A DNA stretch of 64,000 nucleotides, from contig JAPZRK010000006.1 in assembly GCA_027531445.1 (NCBI GenBank), positions 1 to 64,000 of the forward strand. Direction: 5' to 3'. Source of the DNA: Leptospira sp. (GTDB lineage Bacteria > Spirochaetota > Leptospiria > Leptospirales > Leptospiraceae). Both the position numbers and the translations under genes were made by a program. Positions 19,201 to 27,631 of this stretch are shown here, piece after piece (position 1 is the first letter of the stretch; the number at the start of each line of letters is the position of its first letter). Below the pieces are notes generated by a model that ran no database searches, was not told where the DNA came from, and saw only the letters and a program-made list of their open reading frames with translations.

Positions 19201-19347
19201 CAAGTTGACCGGACCATCAATTGCGAAGTCCCAACTCCTTAAATCCAAAGTTCCATCTACAACAGTCGGAATCGTTTTGTTGGTTCTATTGCAGTCGAAC
19301 GATAAAAATAATAGAAATAGAAAAAGAAATTTCTTGAATCGTTTCAT
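16231..19347 (-). CDS. Lipid-anchored 7TM sensor with GAF domains and PP2C (SpoIIE) phosphatase
   Basis: The likely start is the ATG giving MKRFKKFLFLFLL. The following LSFDC is a lipobox, so the N-terminus is probably lipidated; an upstream start would only add 21 residues in front of the signal. Next comes a jelly-roll sensor-like region (about 30-190), seven membrane helices of the 7TMR-DISM type (about 200-410), a coiled coil, two GAF-like regions (about 450-600 and 620-790) and a C-terminal SpoIIE-type PP2C phosphatase (about 835-1035). The phosphatase shows VGGDFYAIG, LADATGHGVQGAM and YTDGIFEQ metal-site motifs. It probably dephosphorylates an anti-sigma-factor antagonist; no such partner is adjacent. 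Confidence 0.85.
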   Translation of the reverse strand: MKRFKKFLFLFLLFLSFDCNRTNKTIPTVVDGTLDLRSWDFAIDGPVNLSGNWNFHWNQFLEPKNEFSKSNSSISVPGQWQKQGYPSKGYSTYALRVLLPDLQNHQLTIAVKEISSNYEFYINGTLVKKKGKIGISKESAETYLQYGDIPIPEFLLSQSKELNIIIHASNFEHNQAGIWEPIQIGRTEDLNRQKQSKIVLELIVFGALLIMGLYHFGFFFYRKIEFAAFYFALFCFFMAIRTIIIGDRILLDAFPMIPFIAIYKIEYLTYYVTCFVTLQFISHLFPTANKDKIYWPLSSIFLIGSAIVIVTPLHIFVETLIIVQLATLFEIIYISKLLISAILIRRPGARTFFIGYILFGVTIINDVFRGMGYLYTPPMASYGFLIFVVFQAAILSSRFAEAFNRSEDLTNHLEEKIDERTRALIEAKQEIEEISKFIHIVNSLSTLDEIFYAIAKYVNVHYSISGTWLFLPDKDSEYLYAYKAYSYQGLSQDIHNYLITKKIQLRDKSGGILYKVFQRKKAFYLPRIIKFEYDIDRELANTLSIKAFLHVPIIRRDECVGILCFSNLEKQMPLKANQIRKLTNLCSQISGAIETNHLLGQVHQDRIETESLNELLKSLNENYDIDLIMNKIHQYIKENFNIQYYSLGLIDNERKIATCIKSHYPDFLSEEDAKFSKTISTDIAGPLGGHAFAVLNKKAFYSKRIRKSTLTKEELYFSETMKFENMLIIPLILENEPIGVLDLFNVGRMDLSRETRTKLSILGEQLAGIIYGSKLFKDLQAKTSELKQTLKIIQSDLLTSKKIQENSLMIDKDQLDDLDFIPHYLPMAEVGGDFYAIGKINEKKYRLFLADATGHGVQGAMITMAIKGIYDSIKFYELEVNDILSIFNNEFFQRYASLNSFLTAILVDIDLLNETITFSSAGHPACALLQNGNLQLLPKTGKIIGVSKDNTYQTQTFPFKEGDRLYTYTDGIFEQFNSMNEEFGEARLHQLIQSSANESLTQSLDTIITSLQSFLSGKPLEDDVTIIGLQVKTSKNGN

Positions 19348-19624
19348 TATCTTCTTCGGATAACGTTTCTTCGTTTCCAAATTTAAACTAATAAGTGATC
19401 TACAATTCATAAATTTTCTACAGAAAAATTATGAAATTCGGAAAAAATCTTATTTTTTACCATGAATATGATGAAAAGAAACTTAAATTTGAGAGATTCG
19501 AGATCACTAAAATTTAGTATAAAATATAACAAAACATAAGTGAAGATCAACTCAGACGAATTTACGTTGGCCAAATTAAAATTCTCTATCTCACGAAAAT
19601 ATTGACGACGGATTCTGATTTTGT

Positions 19625-20263
19625 ATGTTTAGCATTGAACACAGAATGGAACAAAATCAAAAATCAGCTTGGGAGATTCGGAATGAAAAGAATAAGGCCG
19701 GCGTTCGTTGGCTTCTTGTTTTTTTGATTGTACCTTATTTGTCCTTTTTACTCCTAACCGGAAGGTCTGTTGAGATCGGCCATGCAAATGTTTTCAATTG
19801 GTTTTACGTAATTAGCGTGGCGACTTTTGTTGTTTCGGTAAATCTACTTGTGACATACATTTTGTTCGGTGCAATCAAACGCGGATCCATCCACCCTTCA
19901 GTGAAGTATTTTACCATGATTGCCGATTTTTTGGCTGTGGCACTTGTGATGATACCCACGGGTGGGCATGACAGTATGTTTTTTGCCATCAACTACATTG
20001 TAATCGTTTCCAATAGCCTTCGCTATGGCTTAAGGATTTCCATTTTAGGAACGATCGTTATGAACTTTTTTTATATAGGTGTGCTTGCTATTGAGCATTA
20101 TCCAGACAAGGAAATCGTAGGAATTCAAAAAGAAATCCTAAAGGTCGGTGGTTTTTGGTTGATTGGAATCTACACTGGATATCTTTCAATGAGGTTTGAG
20201 ATGTTACGCGGTGAGATAGAACATTACCAAAAACTTTTGGCTGAGGCATTACAAAAGAAATAA
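19625..20263 (+). CDS. Polytopic membrane protein, sensor-domain-like
   Basis: This 212-residue protein has six hydrophobic segments (about 28-46, 58-82, 93-108, 113-128, 134-153 and 172-188) and a short helical C-terminus. It resembles the membrane sensory part of some adenylate or diguanylate cyclases, but no output domain follows. The TAA stop overlaps the next start by one base. I cannot name a function. Confidence 0.55.
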   Translation: MFSIEHRMEQNQKSAWEIRNEKNKAGVRWLLVFLIVPYLSFLLLTGRSVEIGHANVFNWFYVISVATFVVSVNLLVTYILFGAIKRGSIHPSVKYFTMIADFLAVALVMIPTGGHDSMFFAINYIVIVSNSLRYGLRISILGTIVMNFFYIGVLAIEHYPDKEIVGIQKEILKVGGFWLIGIYTGYLSMRFEMLRGEIEHYQKLLAEALQKK

Positions 20264-20628
20264 TGGAAAACCAAGAAGAAGAAAAAATTCCATCGAGTAT
20301 AGAAAAATCCCTACGTAAGGGAAATATTAATTTTGATTTCCTTCAGCCAGAAGAAAGTCCTTCTGTAGCCACAGATTCCAAAGTATCAAATCGCCGGACA
20401 AATTCGCGACACGGGAAAAGAGGGTTGTTCAATCGAGGTAGACCACCGCGACCCTTTAAAAAAATACACCTTTATCTTGCGATTGCATTTTGTATTGCGC
20501 AAGTTCTAGGCATTACTGCGATCGCTCTCAGTCAACAGTATCTTTGGTTACTATTGATTCCGATACTTCTTACTTTGTTTTTGGGATCGCTACTCATGGT
20601 GACCCTTTTACTCGTTCGTCCACTATAG
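20263..20628 (+). CDS. Small membrane protein with basic cytoplasmic region
   Basis: This 121-residue protein has an acidic N-terminus, a strongly basic Arg/Pro-rich middle (RHGKRGLFNRGRPPRPFKK at about 49-67) and two membrane helices at the C-terminus. No family is recognised. Its start overlaps the previous stop, so the two membrane proteins are an operon and may form one complex. Confidence 0.55.
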   Translation: MENQEEEKIPSSIEKSLRKGNINFDFLQPEESPSVATDSKVSNRRTNSRHGKRGLFNRGRPPRPFKKIHLYLAIAFCIAQVLGITAIALSQQYLWLLLIPILLTLFLGSLLMVTLLLVRPL

Positions 20629-20653
20629 TAGATCAACTAGTTTTCCTTAGGGT

Positions 20654-21403
20654 TTAACTCGCGATAGACGATTCAACATTTTCGATTTTCTTTTCTTTGC
20701 CATAAAGCATTTCATTCGCACGAAAACAGAGCTTGTCCAAGGTATCTTCCAAGTGTTTCGCTTGTTTTGCGAGGGACTCTTCACTTAGGTCGGAGCTAGG
20801 AAGGATCGGTTCGCCAATTACAAGTGCCACGCGTGAAAATGGCAAAGGGAAACTCAGATCATCCCAGTTTGAGCCAACAACGCGCCTGGAAAAACCAACA
20901 CCGATCGGCACAACGCAACTGTTAGCTTTGCTTGCCATATAAATCACTCCCGGTTTTGCTTCGTAAATGGGTCCATGAGGGCCATCAGGTGCAACGAGAG
21001 CAGGGGTTCCAGTTTGGATCCTTTTGATAAAATTGATGATGCCGGCTGATTGTTTGCCAAGGGAGGCATCTAAAACATCAAATCCGAGTGCTTTTAATGT
21101 TTTGAGGCCAATTTCCCTAACAAAGTGTACATAACTATTTTCATACTCCTCCGTTCGGGGATGGTCCGAGTAGATACAAAGCCCTCTGTGGTGTAAATAA
21201 AAGACTGCCGCATCCACAAATGTATGCCAAATAGCAACGATATGATTTTGTTTGAGAGTGCGAAGGACTCTGAGATGGTCTTCGCCTTCGATTCTGAATT
21301 CGAGTGTGGACTGATAAATGCTAAATAGGATGGCAGAAAACGTGGATAGAAGGCTTGTGATGGCACGGTAAAGCGTTCTTTTGACTGGATGGGCAGGCAA
21401 CAT
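20654..21403 (-). CDS. DUF374 lysophospholipid acyltransferase-like protein
   Basis: This 249-residue protein has an N-terminal membrane-anchor-like segment. The HIVAIWHTFVDA segment is the acyltransferase-type HxxxxD region at about 54-60. VAPDGPHGPIYEAKPGVIYMA at about 140-160 is the hallmark of DUF374 proteins. The family is grouped with LPLAT acyltransferases and is thought to modify lipid A or phospholipids at the inner membrane. The next gene upstream on this strand encodes GH13; no lipid gene is adjacent. The exact substrate is not known. Confidence 0.8.
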   Translation of the reverse strand: MLPAHPVKRTLYRAITSLLSTFSAILFSIYQSTLEFRIEGEDHLRVLRTLKQNHIVAIWHTFVDAAVFYLHHRGLCIYSDHPRTEEYENSYVHFVREIGLKTLKALGFDVLDASLGKQSAGIINFIKRIQTGTPALVAPDGPHGPIYEAKPGVIYMASKANSCVVPIGVGFSRRVVGSNWDDLSFPLPFSRVALVIGEPILPSSDLSEESLAKQAKHLEDTLDKLCFRANEMLYGKEKKIENVESSIAS

Positions 21404-21465
21404 GCAACCAATCCAACCACGTTCAAAATGTTTGACTATACTTTTTCTTCATTCCTAAACTGTTC

Positions 21466-23085
21466 TCAACATTCCAATAAAACACCACCGTATCCGGAAA
21501 AAGTAAAATCGGTCTTCGTTAAGCTTACCTTTCCAAATTGATACACGACTCTTGCATCTTTGGGAATTTGAATTGGATCCGTTCGATCACCGAAACAAAG
21601 GTTCACTCGGATGGTTGATTTTTGGTAGTTGCGTTCAAAGGAAAGTAGACTCTTTTCGTTTGATGGAACGAGTGTCAAATTCCCGCGTTTCAATACCGTT
21701 GAAGTTTTTCTTAAATGGAATAAAGTTTTGTAATGGTTCCAAAGTGATTGAGGGTCTTTCTTTTGATTCGTGACAGTCTCTTTTTCTTCAAAGGAGCCGA
21801 CTGGAAGCCAAGGGATGCCTGTAGAAAAACCAGCGTTTGGTGAGCTATCCCATAACATTGGCAAACGGCAATTATCACGATTGATATAAATTCCTAAGAT
21901 CTTTGTTAAAAATAATGGAACCCAACGATTCATTTTGGCAATGGGATCTTTCCCAAAAAAGTTGGACAATTTACCTTCTTTCCGTCCGATTTCTTCTCCA
22001 TAATAAACGACCGGAATTCCCCTCGCTGTAAATTGTAGTGTAGAAATCACCTTTGCTTTTTCTATATTTCCTCCTAGGCGATCTATGTAACGCCTTTGGT
22101 CATGGTTACCCAAAACATAAACAGGTTGATATGGATTTGCGAATTGAAGTTCATTTTTTGTAAGTAAGTTTTTAAAGAATGAGACATCCCATTTAAAGTG
22201 GATTAACTCAAATTGGAATACTAGATTGAGTCCGTCTGCTTTTTCTCCAAGATAGGATTTGAGAGTGGAATCTGATCCACTCACTTCACCAATCAAAAAC
22301 GGTTTGTGTTTGTATTTTGAAACCACCTTACGTACTTCTTTTGCGAGTGCGAACGATTCGGGTAGATTGAGATTGTGCTGTTTCTTTTGAAAGAAAGCCT
22401 CATCATGATTGTCGGGTGTGGGAAAAAAGCGAATGCTAGGTGGATTGTCTCGAAAGATGTCGTCTTTAAAGATTGAATTAAAAATATCCAATCGAAATCC
22501 ATCGATTCCCTTTTTTAGCCAAAAATCCAGAACGCCAAACATTTGTTTCTTCACCTTCGGATTTCTGTAATTTAAATCAGGCTGAAATGATAAAAAATTG
22601 GTATAATAATACTCCTTAGTGTTTGCGTCCCAATTCCAACCTGAACTACCCACCATAGATTTCCAGTTATTTGGTGGCCCACCGATTCCTCTTTGCCAAA
22701 TATAAAAGTCTCGTTTTGGATTGGATAAGGAAGATTGTGATTCTAAGAACCACGGATGTTCATTTGAAGTATGGTTCATTACCATATCCAAAACTATTTT
22801 CATTTTGCGTTTGTGGATGGATTTGATGAGTAGGTTACAGTCATCCATGGTGCCAAATCTAGGATCAATTGTTAGATAATCTGATATATCATACCCGAAA
22901 TCTTTTCCAGGAGAACGAAAGAAAGGCGAAAACCAAATGGTTTCAACACCCAGTTCCTGCAATTCGTCTAAACGTGAAATAATACCCAATAGATCACCGA
23001 TTCCATCTCCATTTGAATCTTGAAATGACCAAGGATAAATTTGATAGAGCGAGGTTTCTTTCCACCATTCGAATTGTTTTTGCAT
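21466..23085 (-). CDS. GH13 alpha-glucosidase / oligo-1,6-glucosidase
   Basis: A 539-residue cytoplasmic glycoside hydrolase of family 13. Visible are the start WWKETSLYQIYPWSFQDSNG, VLDMVMNHTS (region I), GFRLDIFNSI with the nucleophile aspartate near residue 199, LIGEVSG with the acid/base glutamate near 267, and LGNHDQRR with the third catalytic aspartate near 327. The order and length match exo-acting alpha-glucosidases that cleave maltose- or isomaltose-type oligosaccharides. There is no signal peptide. It is followed closely on the same strand by the acyltransferase gene and preceded by the TRIC channel gene, 10 bases away. Confidence 0.88.
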   Translation of the reverse strand: MQKQFEWWKETSLYQIYPWSFQDSNGDGIGDLLGIISRLDELQELGVETIWFSPFFRSPGKDFGYDISDYLTIDPRFGTMDDCNLLIKSIHKRKMKIVLDMVMNHTSNEHPWFLESQSSLSNPKRDFYIWQRGIGGPPNNWKSMVGSSGWNWDANTKEYYYTNFLSFQPDLNYRNPKVKKQMFGVLDFWLKKGIDGFRLDIFNSIFKDDIFRDNPPSIRFFPTPDNHDEAFFQKKQHNLNLPESFALAKEVRKVVSKYKHKPFLIGEVSGSDSTLKSYLGEKADGLNLVFQFELIHFKWDVSFFKNLLTKNELQFANPYQPVYVLGNHDQRRYIDRLGGNIEKAKVISTLQFTARGIPVVYYGEEIGRKEGKLSNFFGKDPIAKMNRWVPLFLTKILGIYINRDNCRLPMLWDSSPNAGFSTGIPWLPVGSFEEKETVTNQKKDPQSLWNHYKTLFHLRKTSTVLKRGNLTLVPSNEKSLLSFERNYQKSTIRVNLCFGDRTDPIQIPKDARVVYQFGKVSLTKTDFTFSGYGGVLLEC

Positions 23086-23095
23086 ATTCTTCTCT

Positions 23096-23719
23096 TTATT
23101 GTTTAGGTAAGCTAAATTTTGGTAAACTTAAATTGTAACGAACAGCCGCGATCCGAATGATGACGACGACTAACGCGGATATGATCGTGTTCAAGTTCCC
23201 ATCAATCTTCATATAATTAAGGGCTACATATACCAACGCTCCTGCAAGACATGCAGTTGCATAAATTTCTTTTCTAAAAATAAAAGGAACCTGATTCATT
23301 AGTGTATCTCGTATCGCGCCACCAAATATAGCCGAGATCATACCAAGTATGATTGCCGCGAATGGATTTACTCCATAGGCAAGTGAGATCTTCGTACCGA
23401 TGACAGTGTAAATGCCGATTCCAATCGTATCAAAGAGGAAAAGCTCTTTTCGCAAGCGTAGTAGAGATTTTGTAAAAAGGATAATCAAAAGAAATGCAAC
23501 AAAAATTGCCCAAAGTACATTTACATCTCGAACCCAAGAGACTGGATAATTTCCAAGAGTCACATCGCGAATGGTTCCACCTCCGATTGCCGTTATGAAT
23601 CCAGTGAAAAATACACTAAACCAATCATGATGGTGTTCTTTTTGTTCTAGCGCCGCTAGAGCACCCGAAATTGCAAAGACTGTAATACCTGCTAATTCAA
23701 TATAATATGTAAAACCCAT
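23096..23719 (-). CDS. TRIC (UPF0126/YicG) family membrane channel
   Basis: This 207-residue protein has about six to seven membrane helices in two homologous halves. Each half carries the family signature, IGGGTIRDVTLG at about 46-57 and IFGGAIRDTLMN at about 130-141. Members of the trimeric intracellular cation channel family conduct monovalent cations across the inner membrane. The gene is followed 10 bases later by the glucosidase gene and preceded by the lactonase-like lipoprotein gene, 13 bases away, so these three are probably one transcript. Confidence 0.85.
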   Translation of the reverse strand: MGFTYYIELAGITVFAISGALAALEQKEHHHDWFSVFFTGFITAIGGGTIRDVTLGNYPVSWVRDVNVLWAIFVAFLLIILFTKSLLRLRKELFLFDTIGIGIYTVIGTKISLAYGVNPFAAIILGMISAIFGGAIRDTLMNQVPFIFRKEIYATACLAGALVYVALNYMKIDGNLNTIISALVVVIIRIAAVRYNLSLPKFSLPKQ

Positions 23720-23732
23720 TTGGTAAAAATTC

Positions 23733-24791
23733 TTACTTTCCTTTTAGATCATAAATTCCGATTCGATCATGATACAAACTTCCGATGTACAAATTGTCAC
23801 CTTTTTGGATAGCGCTCGTTACCTCTCTAAGTTCCAAACCACCTGGATCTTGTAATGTTTGTAAAATTTCACCCTGTTCATTTAGTAATATCGCAAACCC
23901 ATAAGGTTCTGGTTTTGGCCAGAACATCTTGGGGAGGTTTGCTATCAGTTTTTTGAGAAAAGGAGAAGGGTGAAGGGAGTCCATTCGATCATTTCTAACG
24001 GTGAAGAGTGCCAACCAAAAATCACCAGATGGAGATCTCGTAATGTTATCTGGAAATCCAGGTAAATTGGAAATAAAATCTTCTCTTGAGCCTTTTTTCG
24101 GACCTTTTAACCAAAGTTTAGTAATGCGATAACGATAGGTTTCATTGATCAATAAAAAGTCTTCGTTTTTCGATAAGGCGATCCCATTTGCAAAATAAAG
24201 ACCATCTAACAAGAGATTTGTGGATTTCGTTTTTGGGTCATAAACAAAAACTCGGCCGTGAGGTTTGGCCTCAAGTAAATCAAAAAGGTATTCGCTCTGT
24301 ATGTAAATACTCGCATCTGAAAAGTAGATCTTCCCATCACGTCCGATATCCAAATCATCAGTAAAGCGAAAGGGTTTTCCTTCAAATTCTGAAACTAAGG
24401 TTTGCAATTCATTCTTCGGTGTAAGTCTTAAGAGGCCTTTGTAGGCATCTGCGATGATGAGATTGCCTTCTGAATCAAATTGTACGCCAAGTGGTCTCCC
24501 GCCTGTGTTTGTAAGGACAGTAATTTCTCCTAATGGTGTAACTTTTAAAATTTGTCCTTCTTTGTCTCCACCAAATACGTTCCCATATTTGTCGACATCC
24601 AAAGATTCAAGTCCATTAACCTTGCCTTTGGCGAGTAACGTTGATGTTCGTAACTTATCATTGGGAGCAAGGACTCCTTCCAATTTGGGTTTTTGAATGG
24701 GTTCGTAGACTTGTGGATCTATAGAACGACAATGTGAAAGAAAAAAGAACATCGTTAGTGCTGAAAAGAATGTAGGTTGAAATATCTTCAT
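23733..24791 (-). CDS. SMP-30 / strictosidine-synthase-like lipoprotein
   Basis: The signal peptide ends in lipobox FLSHC with cysteine 21. The 330-residue mature part is a six-bladed propeller of the SMP-30/gluconolactonase and strictosidine synthase-like type. Signatures are DVDKYGNVFGGDKEGQI near 66, GVQFDSEGNLIIADAYKG near 100, IYFSDAS near 155, FANGIALSKNEDFLLINETYRYRI near 200 and LPGFPDNITRSPSGDFWLAL near 245. Animal relatives are lactone- or ester-hydrolysing proteins. It is first of the putative propeller-TRIC-glucosidase transcript. Confidence 0.8.
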   Translation of the reverse strand: MKIFQPTFFSALTMFFFLSHCRSIDPQVYEPIQKPKLEGVLAPNDKLRTSTLLAKGKVNGLESLDVDKYGNVFGGDKEGQILKVTPLGEITVLTNTGGRPLGVQFDSEGNLIIADAYKGLLRLTPKNELQTLVSEFEGKPFRFTDDLDIGRDGKIYFSDASIYIQSEYLFDLLEAKPHGRVFVYDPKTKSTNLLLDGLYFANGIALSKNEDFLLINETYRYRITKLWLKGPKKGSREDFISNLPGFPDNITRSPSGDFWLALFTVRNDRMDSLHPSPFLKKLIANLPKMFWPKPEPYGFAILLNEQGEILQTLQDPGGLELREVTSAIQKGDNLYIGSLYHDRIGIYDLKGK

Positions 24792-24846
24792 GTTGTTATC
24801 CTTCTAAACTTAATTTTTAGGTTTGAATCGGAGAGATCGAAATCCA

Positions 24847-25305
24847 TTATGATTGGCACTCCTCATAAAAACGAAAGTCTCGTTTACCGATCTGAAGAAG
24901 AGTGATCGTATTTGATTCTGATGTAAACTGTATCTTGCCAAAGAACCATCCTAAATTGTATGTAATCTTTTGAATATTTTTAAAGTCTAATGCAAAGTGT
25001 TCAAAAGAAGTTTTGACAATCGACTTGAAGATGAAGAGATAGCGCTTCGATGTTTTTACAAGTAGCCATTTCCCTGATGGATACTTTTTGTGGGAACCTT
25101 CCAATAATCCGATACAATACGCCTTGATAGACTCCTCTTCTTCGAGTAGCTCGGTCAAACAATGAAATGCCGGATGATATAAAAATAAAATATCAATGTT
25201 CACATTTGAATCTGGAGGAAGAAGGGATTTGATTTGTGTTTGGATGGTTTCCAACGTGGGCATCTTCTGATTACCAGTTCCTGTTTGTTTACTTCTTGCA
25301 ATCAT
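24847..25305 (-). CDS. Bacterial PH-domain-like protein (YokE-like)
   Basis: This 152-residue cytosolic protein ends with a PH-like fold at about 60-145. The segments GKWLLVKTSKRYLFIFK, then IQKITYNLGWFFGKIQF and NTITLLQIGK, follow the strand order of YokE-like bacterial PH domains. The true start may be the internal ATG 14 codons on. Function unknown; the domain usually mediates binding at the membrane or to proteins. Confidence 0.55.
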   Translation of the reverse strand: MIARSKQTGTGNQKMPTLETIQTQIKSLLPPDSNVNIDILFLYHPAFHCLTELLEEEESIKAYCIGLLEGSHKKYPSGKWLLVKTSKRYLFIFKSIVKTSFEHFALDFKNIQKITYNLGWFFGKIQFTSESNTITLLQIGKRDFRFYEECQS

Positions 25306-25396
25306 ATCACTAATGTTTCGCTAAGTCCCACAATTTTCTAAAAATTTGGAGGTGAAATTTATTTATCATGGGAAATCCTTACCAGAAAGGACCAAA

Positions 25397-25903
25397 ATGT
25401 ACCACAAAATCGTTACCGAGCAATTCACAAAATCACTCACAAACCTACTACAGATTCTTGAAAAAACCTCCAAGCTGGCCGAAGCAAAAAAAGTTGAATT
25501 TTCTGTTTTATTGAATTCTCGATTGATAGCAGACCAGTTTAGTTTAGTGAGACAAGTCCAAATTGCATGCGATACCGCTAAACTTGCCGCGGCAAGATTG
25601 GCTGGAAAAGATGCTCCCGTTCATGAAGACAAAGAAGTTACGCTTGCCGATCTAAAATTACGAATAGAATCCGTTATTGGCTATTTAAAGTCGTTTCAAC
25701 CAAGCGATTTTGAATCATCACAGACCATCAAGATCACCCAACCACGTTGGGAAGGTAAATATCTAACTGGTGAAGAATATCTGTTACACCATGCGATTCC
25801 AAATCTCTACTTTCATATAACAACCGCTTATGCGATACTTCGTTCCAATGGTTTTGAAATCGGTAAAAAAGATTACCTAGGTGAATTGCCATTTAAAGGC
25901 TAA
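25397..25903 (+). CDS. DUF1993 family protein
   Basis: The protein has 168 residues, all helical, matching DUF1993, a DinB-like four-helix family of unknown function. The start at 25397 is chosen because AAAGGA precedes it by six bases and because family members start with a short Y-x-x-x-V helix; a longer in-frame start at 25346 lacks a ribosome site. Typical family features are the SLVRQVQIACDTAK helix near 52, and the C-terminal LHHAIPNLYFHITTAYAILR helix with its conserved histidines. The 3' end overlaps the next gene by 23 bases. Confidence 0.8.
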   Translation: MYHKIVTEQFTKSLTNLLQILEKTSKLAEAKKVEFSVLLNSRLIADQFSLVRQVQIACDTAKLAAARLAGKDAPVHEDKEVTLADLKLRIESVIGYLKSFQPSDFESSQTIKITQPRWEGKYLTGEEYLLHHAIPNLYFHITTAYAILRSNGFEIGKKDYLGELPFKG

Positions 25904-26669
25904 CAATCGATCTTTGGAGAAGGACCTATCGATTTCGCTCTTTCTGTTTCCACACCAAGATGATGAGTATTTTGTCTCTCCATTTTTACATCAGGAACAG
26001 CTAGGGGCTCATTGTTTTTTTTTGACGAATGGCCAAGGGCATGGAATACCTGAGGTTGTGCGAAATAATGAGTCTCGGCGCATGTTACAAAGATTAAATG
26101 TGGTTAATACCCAATTACACTTTTTACCTTCCACATTACAGGTGTCCGATAAGGATTTATCAAATAGTCTTTCTGGCGTTTTTGAATGGATCGTAAGTGA
26201 AACGAAAGCATATAAGGTAAAAAAGATCTTTTGCCCCGCCTGCGAAGGAGGACATCCTGATCATGATGCCGCTTATCTTTTGGGTCTTGCATTGAGCAAA
26301 ACGTTTGGGGCAAAGGTTTATGCTTATGCAACGTATGGAGGTCACGGACTGCCATATCCTTTATTTTCTGCAATGCACCTCTCAAAGGATTCATCGAAAA
26401 GTCATATGAAATTGAGTTTTCGGAAACGGTTTTTTTATTCTATCCTGTTTTTGTTTTATCCATCCCAATGGAAGACATGGTTGGGTCTTGCACCTCAAAC
26501 TATATTTAAATTTTGGACTCGCAATCAGATTTCAATTTTAAACATAGAGGAGCCATTATGTTTCAATTTGTCATTGTATCAGAATCTTTATTATGAAAAA
26601 AGAGGGTTGTCTACGAAAGATACATTTTTAAAATCTACGCAGAGTTTTAGGCAGAACTTTGATTTATGA
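25881..26669 (+). CDS. PIG-L family deacetylase
   Basis: The 262-residue protein carries the zinc-binding PHQDDE motif at residues 24-29 and the partner HPDH at 125-128. These are the metal-ligand sets of PIG-L/LmbE amidohydrolases, which deacetylate N-acetyl sugars. The GTG start overlaps the DUF1993 gene, and the stop overlaps the start of the glycosyltransferase gene by 4 bases. This placement suggests that it de-N-acetylates a sugar that the transferase adds. The substrate is unknown. No signal peptide or membrane segment is obvious. Confidence 0.85.
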   Translation: MNCHLKANNRSLEKDLSISLFLFPHQDDEYFVSPFLHQEQLGAHCFFLTNGQGHGIPEVVRNNESRRMLQRLNVVNTQLHFLPSTLQVSDKDLSNSLSGVFEWIVSETKAYKVKKIFCPACEGGHPDHDAAYLLGLALSKTFGAKVYAYATYGGHGLPYPLFSAMHLSKDSSKSHMKLSFRKRFFYSILFLFYPSQWKTWLGLAPQTIFKFWTRNQISILNIEEPLCFNLSLYQNLYYEKRGLSTKDTFLKSTQSFRQNFDL

Positions 26670-27631
26670 AAATAGCAGTTGTTATTCCTTGTTTTAAAGT
26701 CAAAAAACATTTAAAAGATTTGTTAGCTAAAATTCCGCGTGAAGTAACAGGAATTTTCATTGTTGACGATGCGTGTCCTGAAAGCAGTGGTGATTGGGTT
26801 TTGGCAAACATAAAAGACAAAAGGATTCGCGTTCAAATCCTTCCTAAAAATCTAGGTGTTGGTGGGGCTGTCAAGGCAGGATACAAACAAGCATTAACAG
26901 AAGGTTTTGAGATCATGGTCAAATTAGATGGAGATGGCCAAATGAATCCCAAACACATTGCAAAAATCGTTGCTCCGATATTACGAGGGGAGGCGGATTA
27001 TGTGAAAGGAAATCGTTTTTTCCATCCAGATTTTTTAGAGCAAATGCCGAAGCTCCGAATGATCGGCAACGGGATCTTAAGTTTTTTAAACAAGTTGGTC
27101 AGTGGATACTGGGATATCATGGATCCAACAAACGGATATACGGCGATTCATGAACAAACCTTACGTTTATTACCATTGGATAAGATTGACAATCGGTATT
27201 TCTTTGAATCAGATATGCTCTTTCGCCTCAATATTGCCAGAGCAGTTGTCCAAGATGTTCCAATGATTGCCCTTTATGCCGATGAAGAGAGCCAGCTCAA
27301 TATAGGCAAAGTTGCATGTTCTTTCCCTATAAAGTATTTAAATCGATTGCCGAAGCGAATTTTTTATAATTATATTTTACGAGATTTTAATATGGGATCT
27401 ATCTCCCTTCTATTTGGGTTTCTCCTAACGACCTTCGGCATTGTGTTTGGTGCTAGGGCGTGGATCTTAGGAGAATTCAAACACGAAGAAGCCTCATCTG
27501 GAACGGTGATGCTTGCCGCTCTTCCAATCATACTTGGATTTCAATTGCTATTGTTCGCTTTGCAGTATGACATACTATCTATACCACGAAAGTCGATTCG
27601 CAAATTGTTTGAACAAGATTCTATCATTTAA
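26666..27631 (+). CDS. GT2 polyprenyl-phosphate glycosyltransferase
   Basis: The N-terminal 220 residues form a GT-A domain with the family sequence AVVIPCF, DD at 34-35 and the DGD metal/nucleotide motif at 88-90. The C-terminus has two membrane helices (about 230-255 and 275-297), as in dolichyl- or undecaprenyl-phosphate sugar transferases. It probably makes a polyprenyl-phosphate-linked sugar that a GT-C enzyme then uses; the convergent ArnT-like gene, overlapping its 3' end by 8 bases, is a candidate. The donor sugar is unknown. Confidence 0.85.
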   Translation: MKIAVVIPCFKVKKHLKDLLAKIPREVTGIFIVDDACPESSGDWVLANIKDKRIRVQILPKNLGVGGAVKAGYKQALTEGFEIMVKLDGDGQMNPKHIAKIVAPILRGEADYVKGNRFFHPDFLEQMPKLRMIGNGILSFLNKLVSGYWDIMDPTNGYTAIHEQTLRLLPLDKIDNRYFFESDMLFRLNIARAVVQDVPMIALYADEESQLNIGKVACSFPIKYLNRLPKRIFYNYILRDFNMGSISLLFGFLLTTFGIVFGARAWILGEFKHEEASSGTVMLAALPIILGFQLLLFALQYDILSIPRKSIRKLFEQDSII

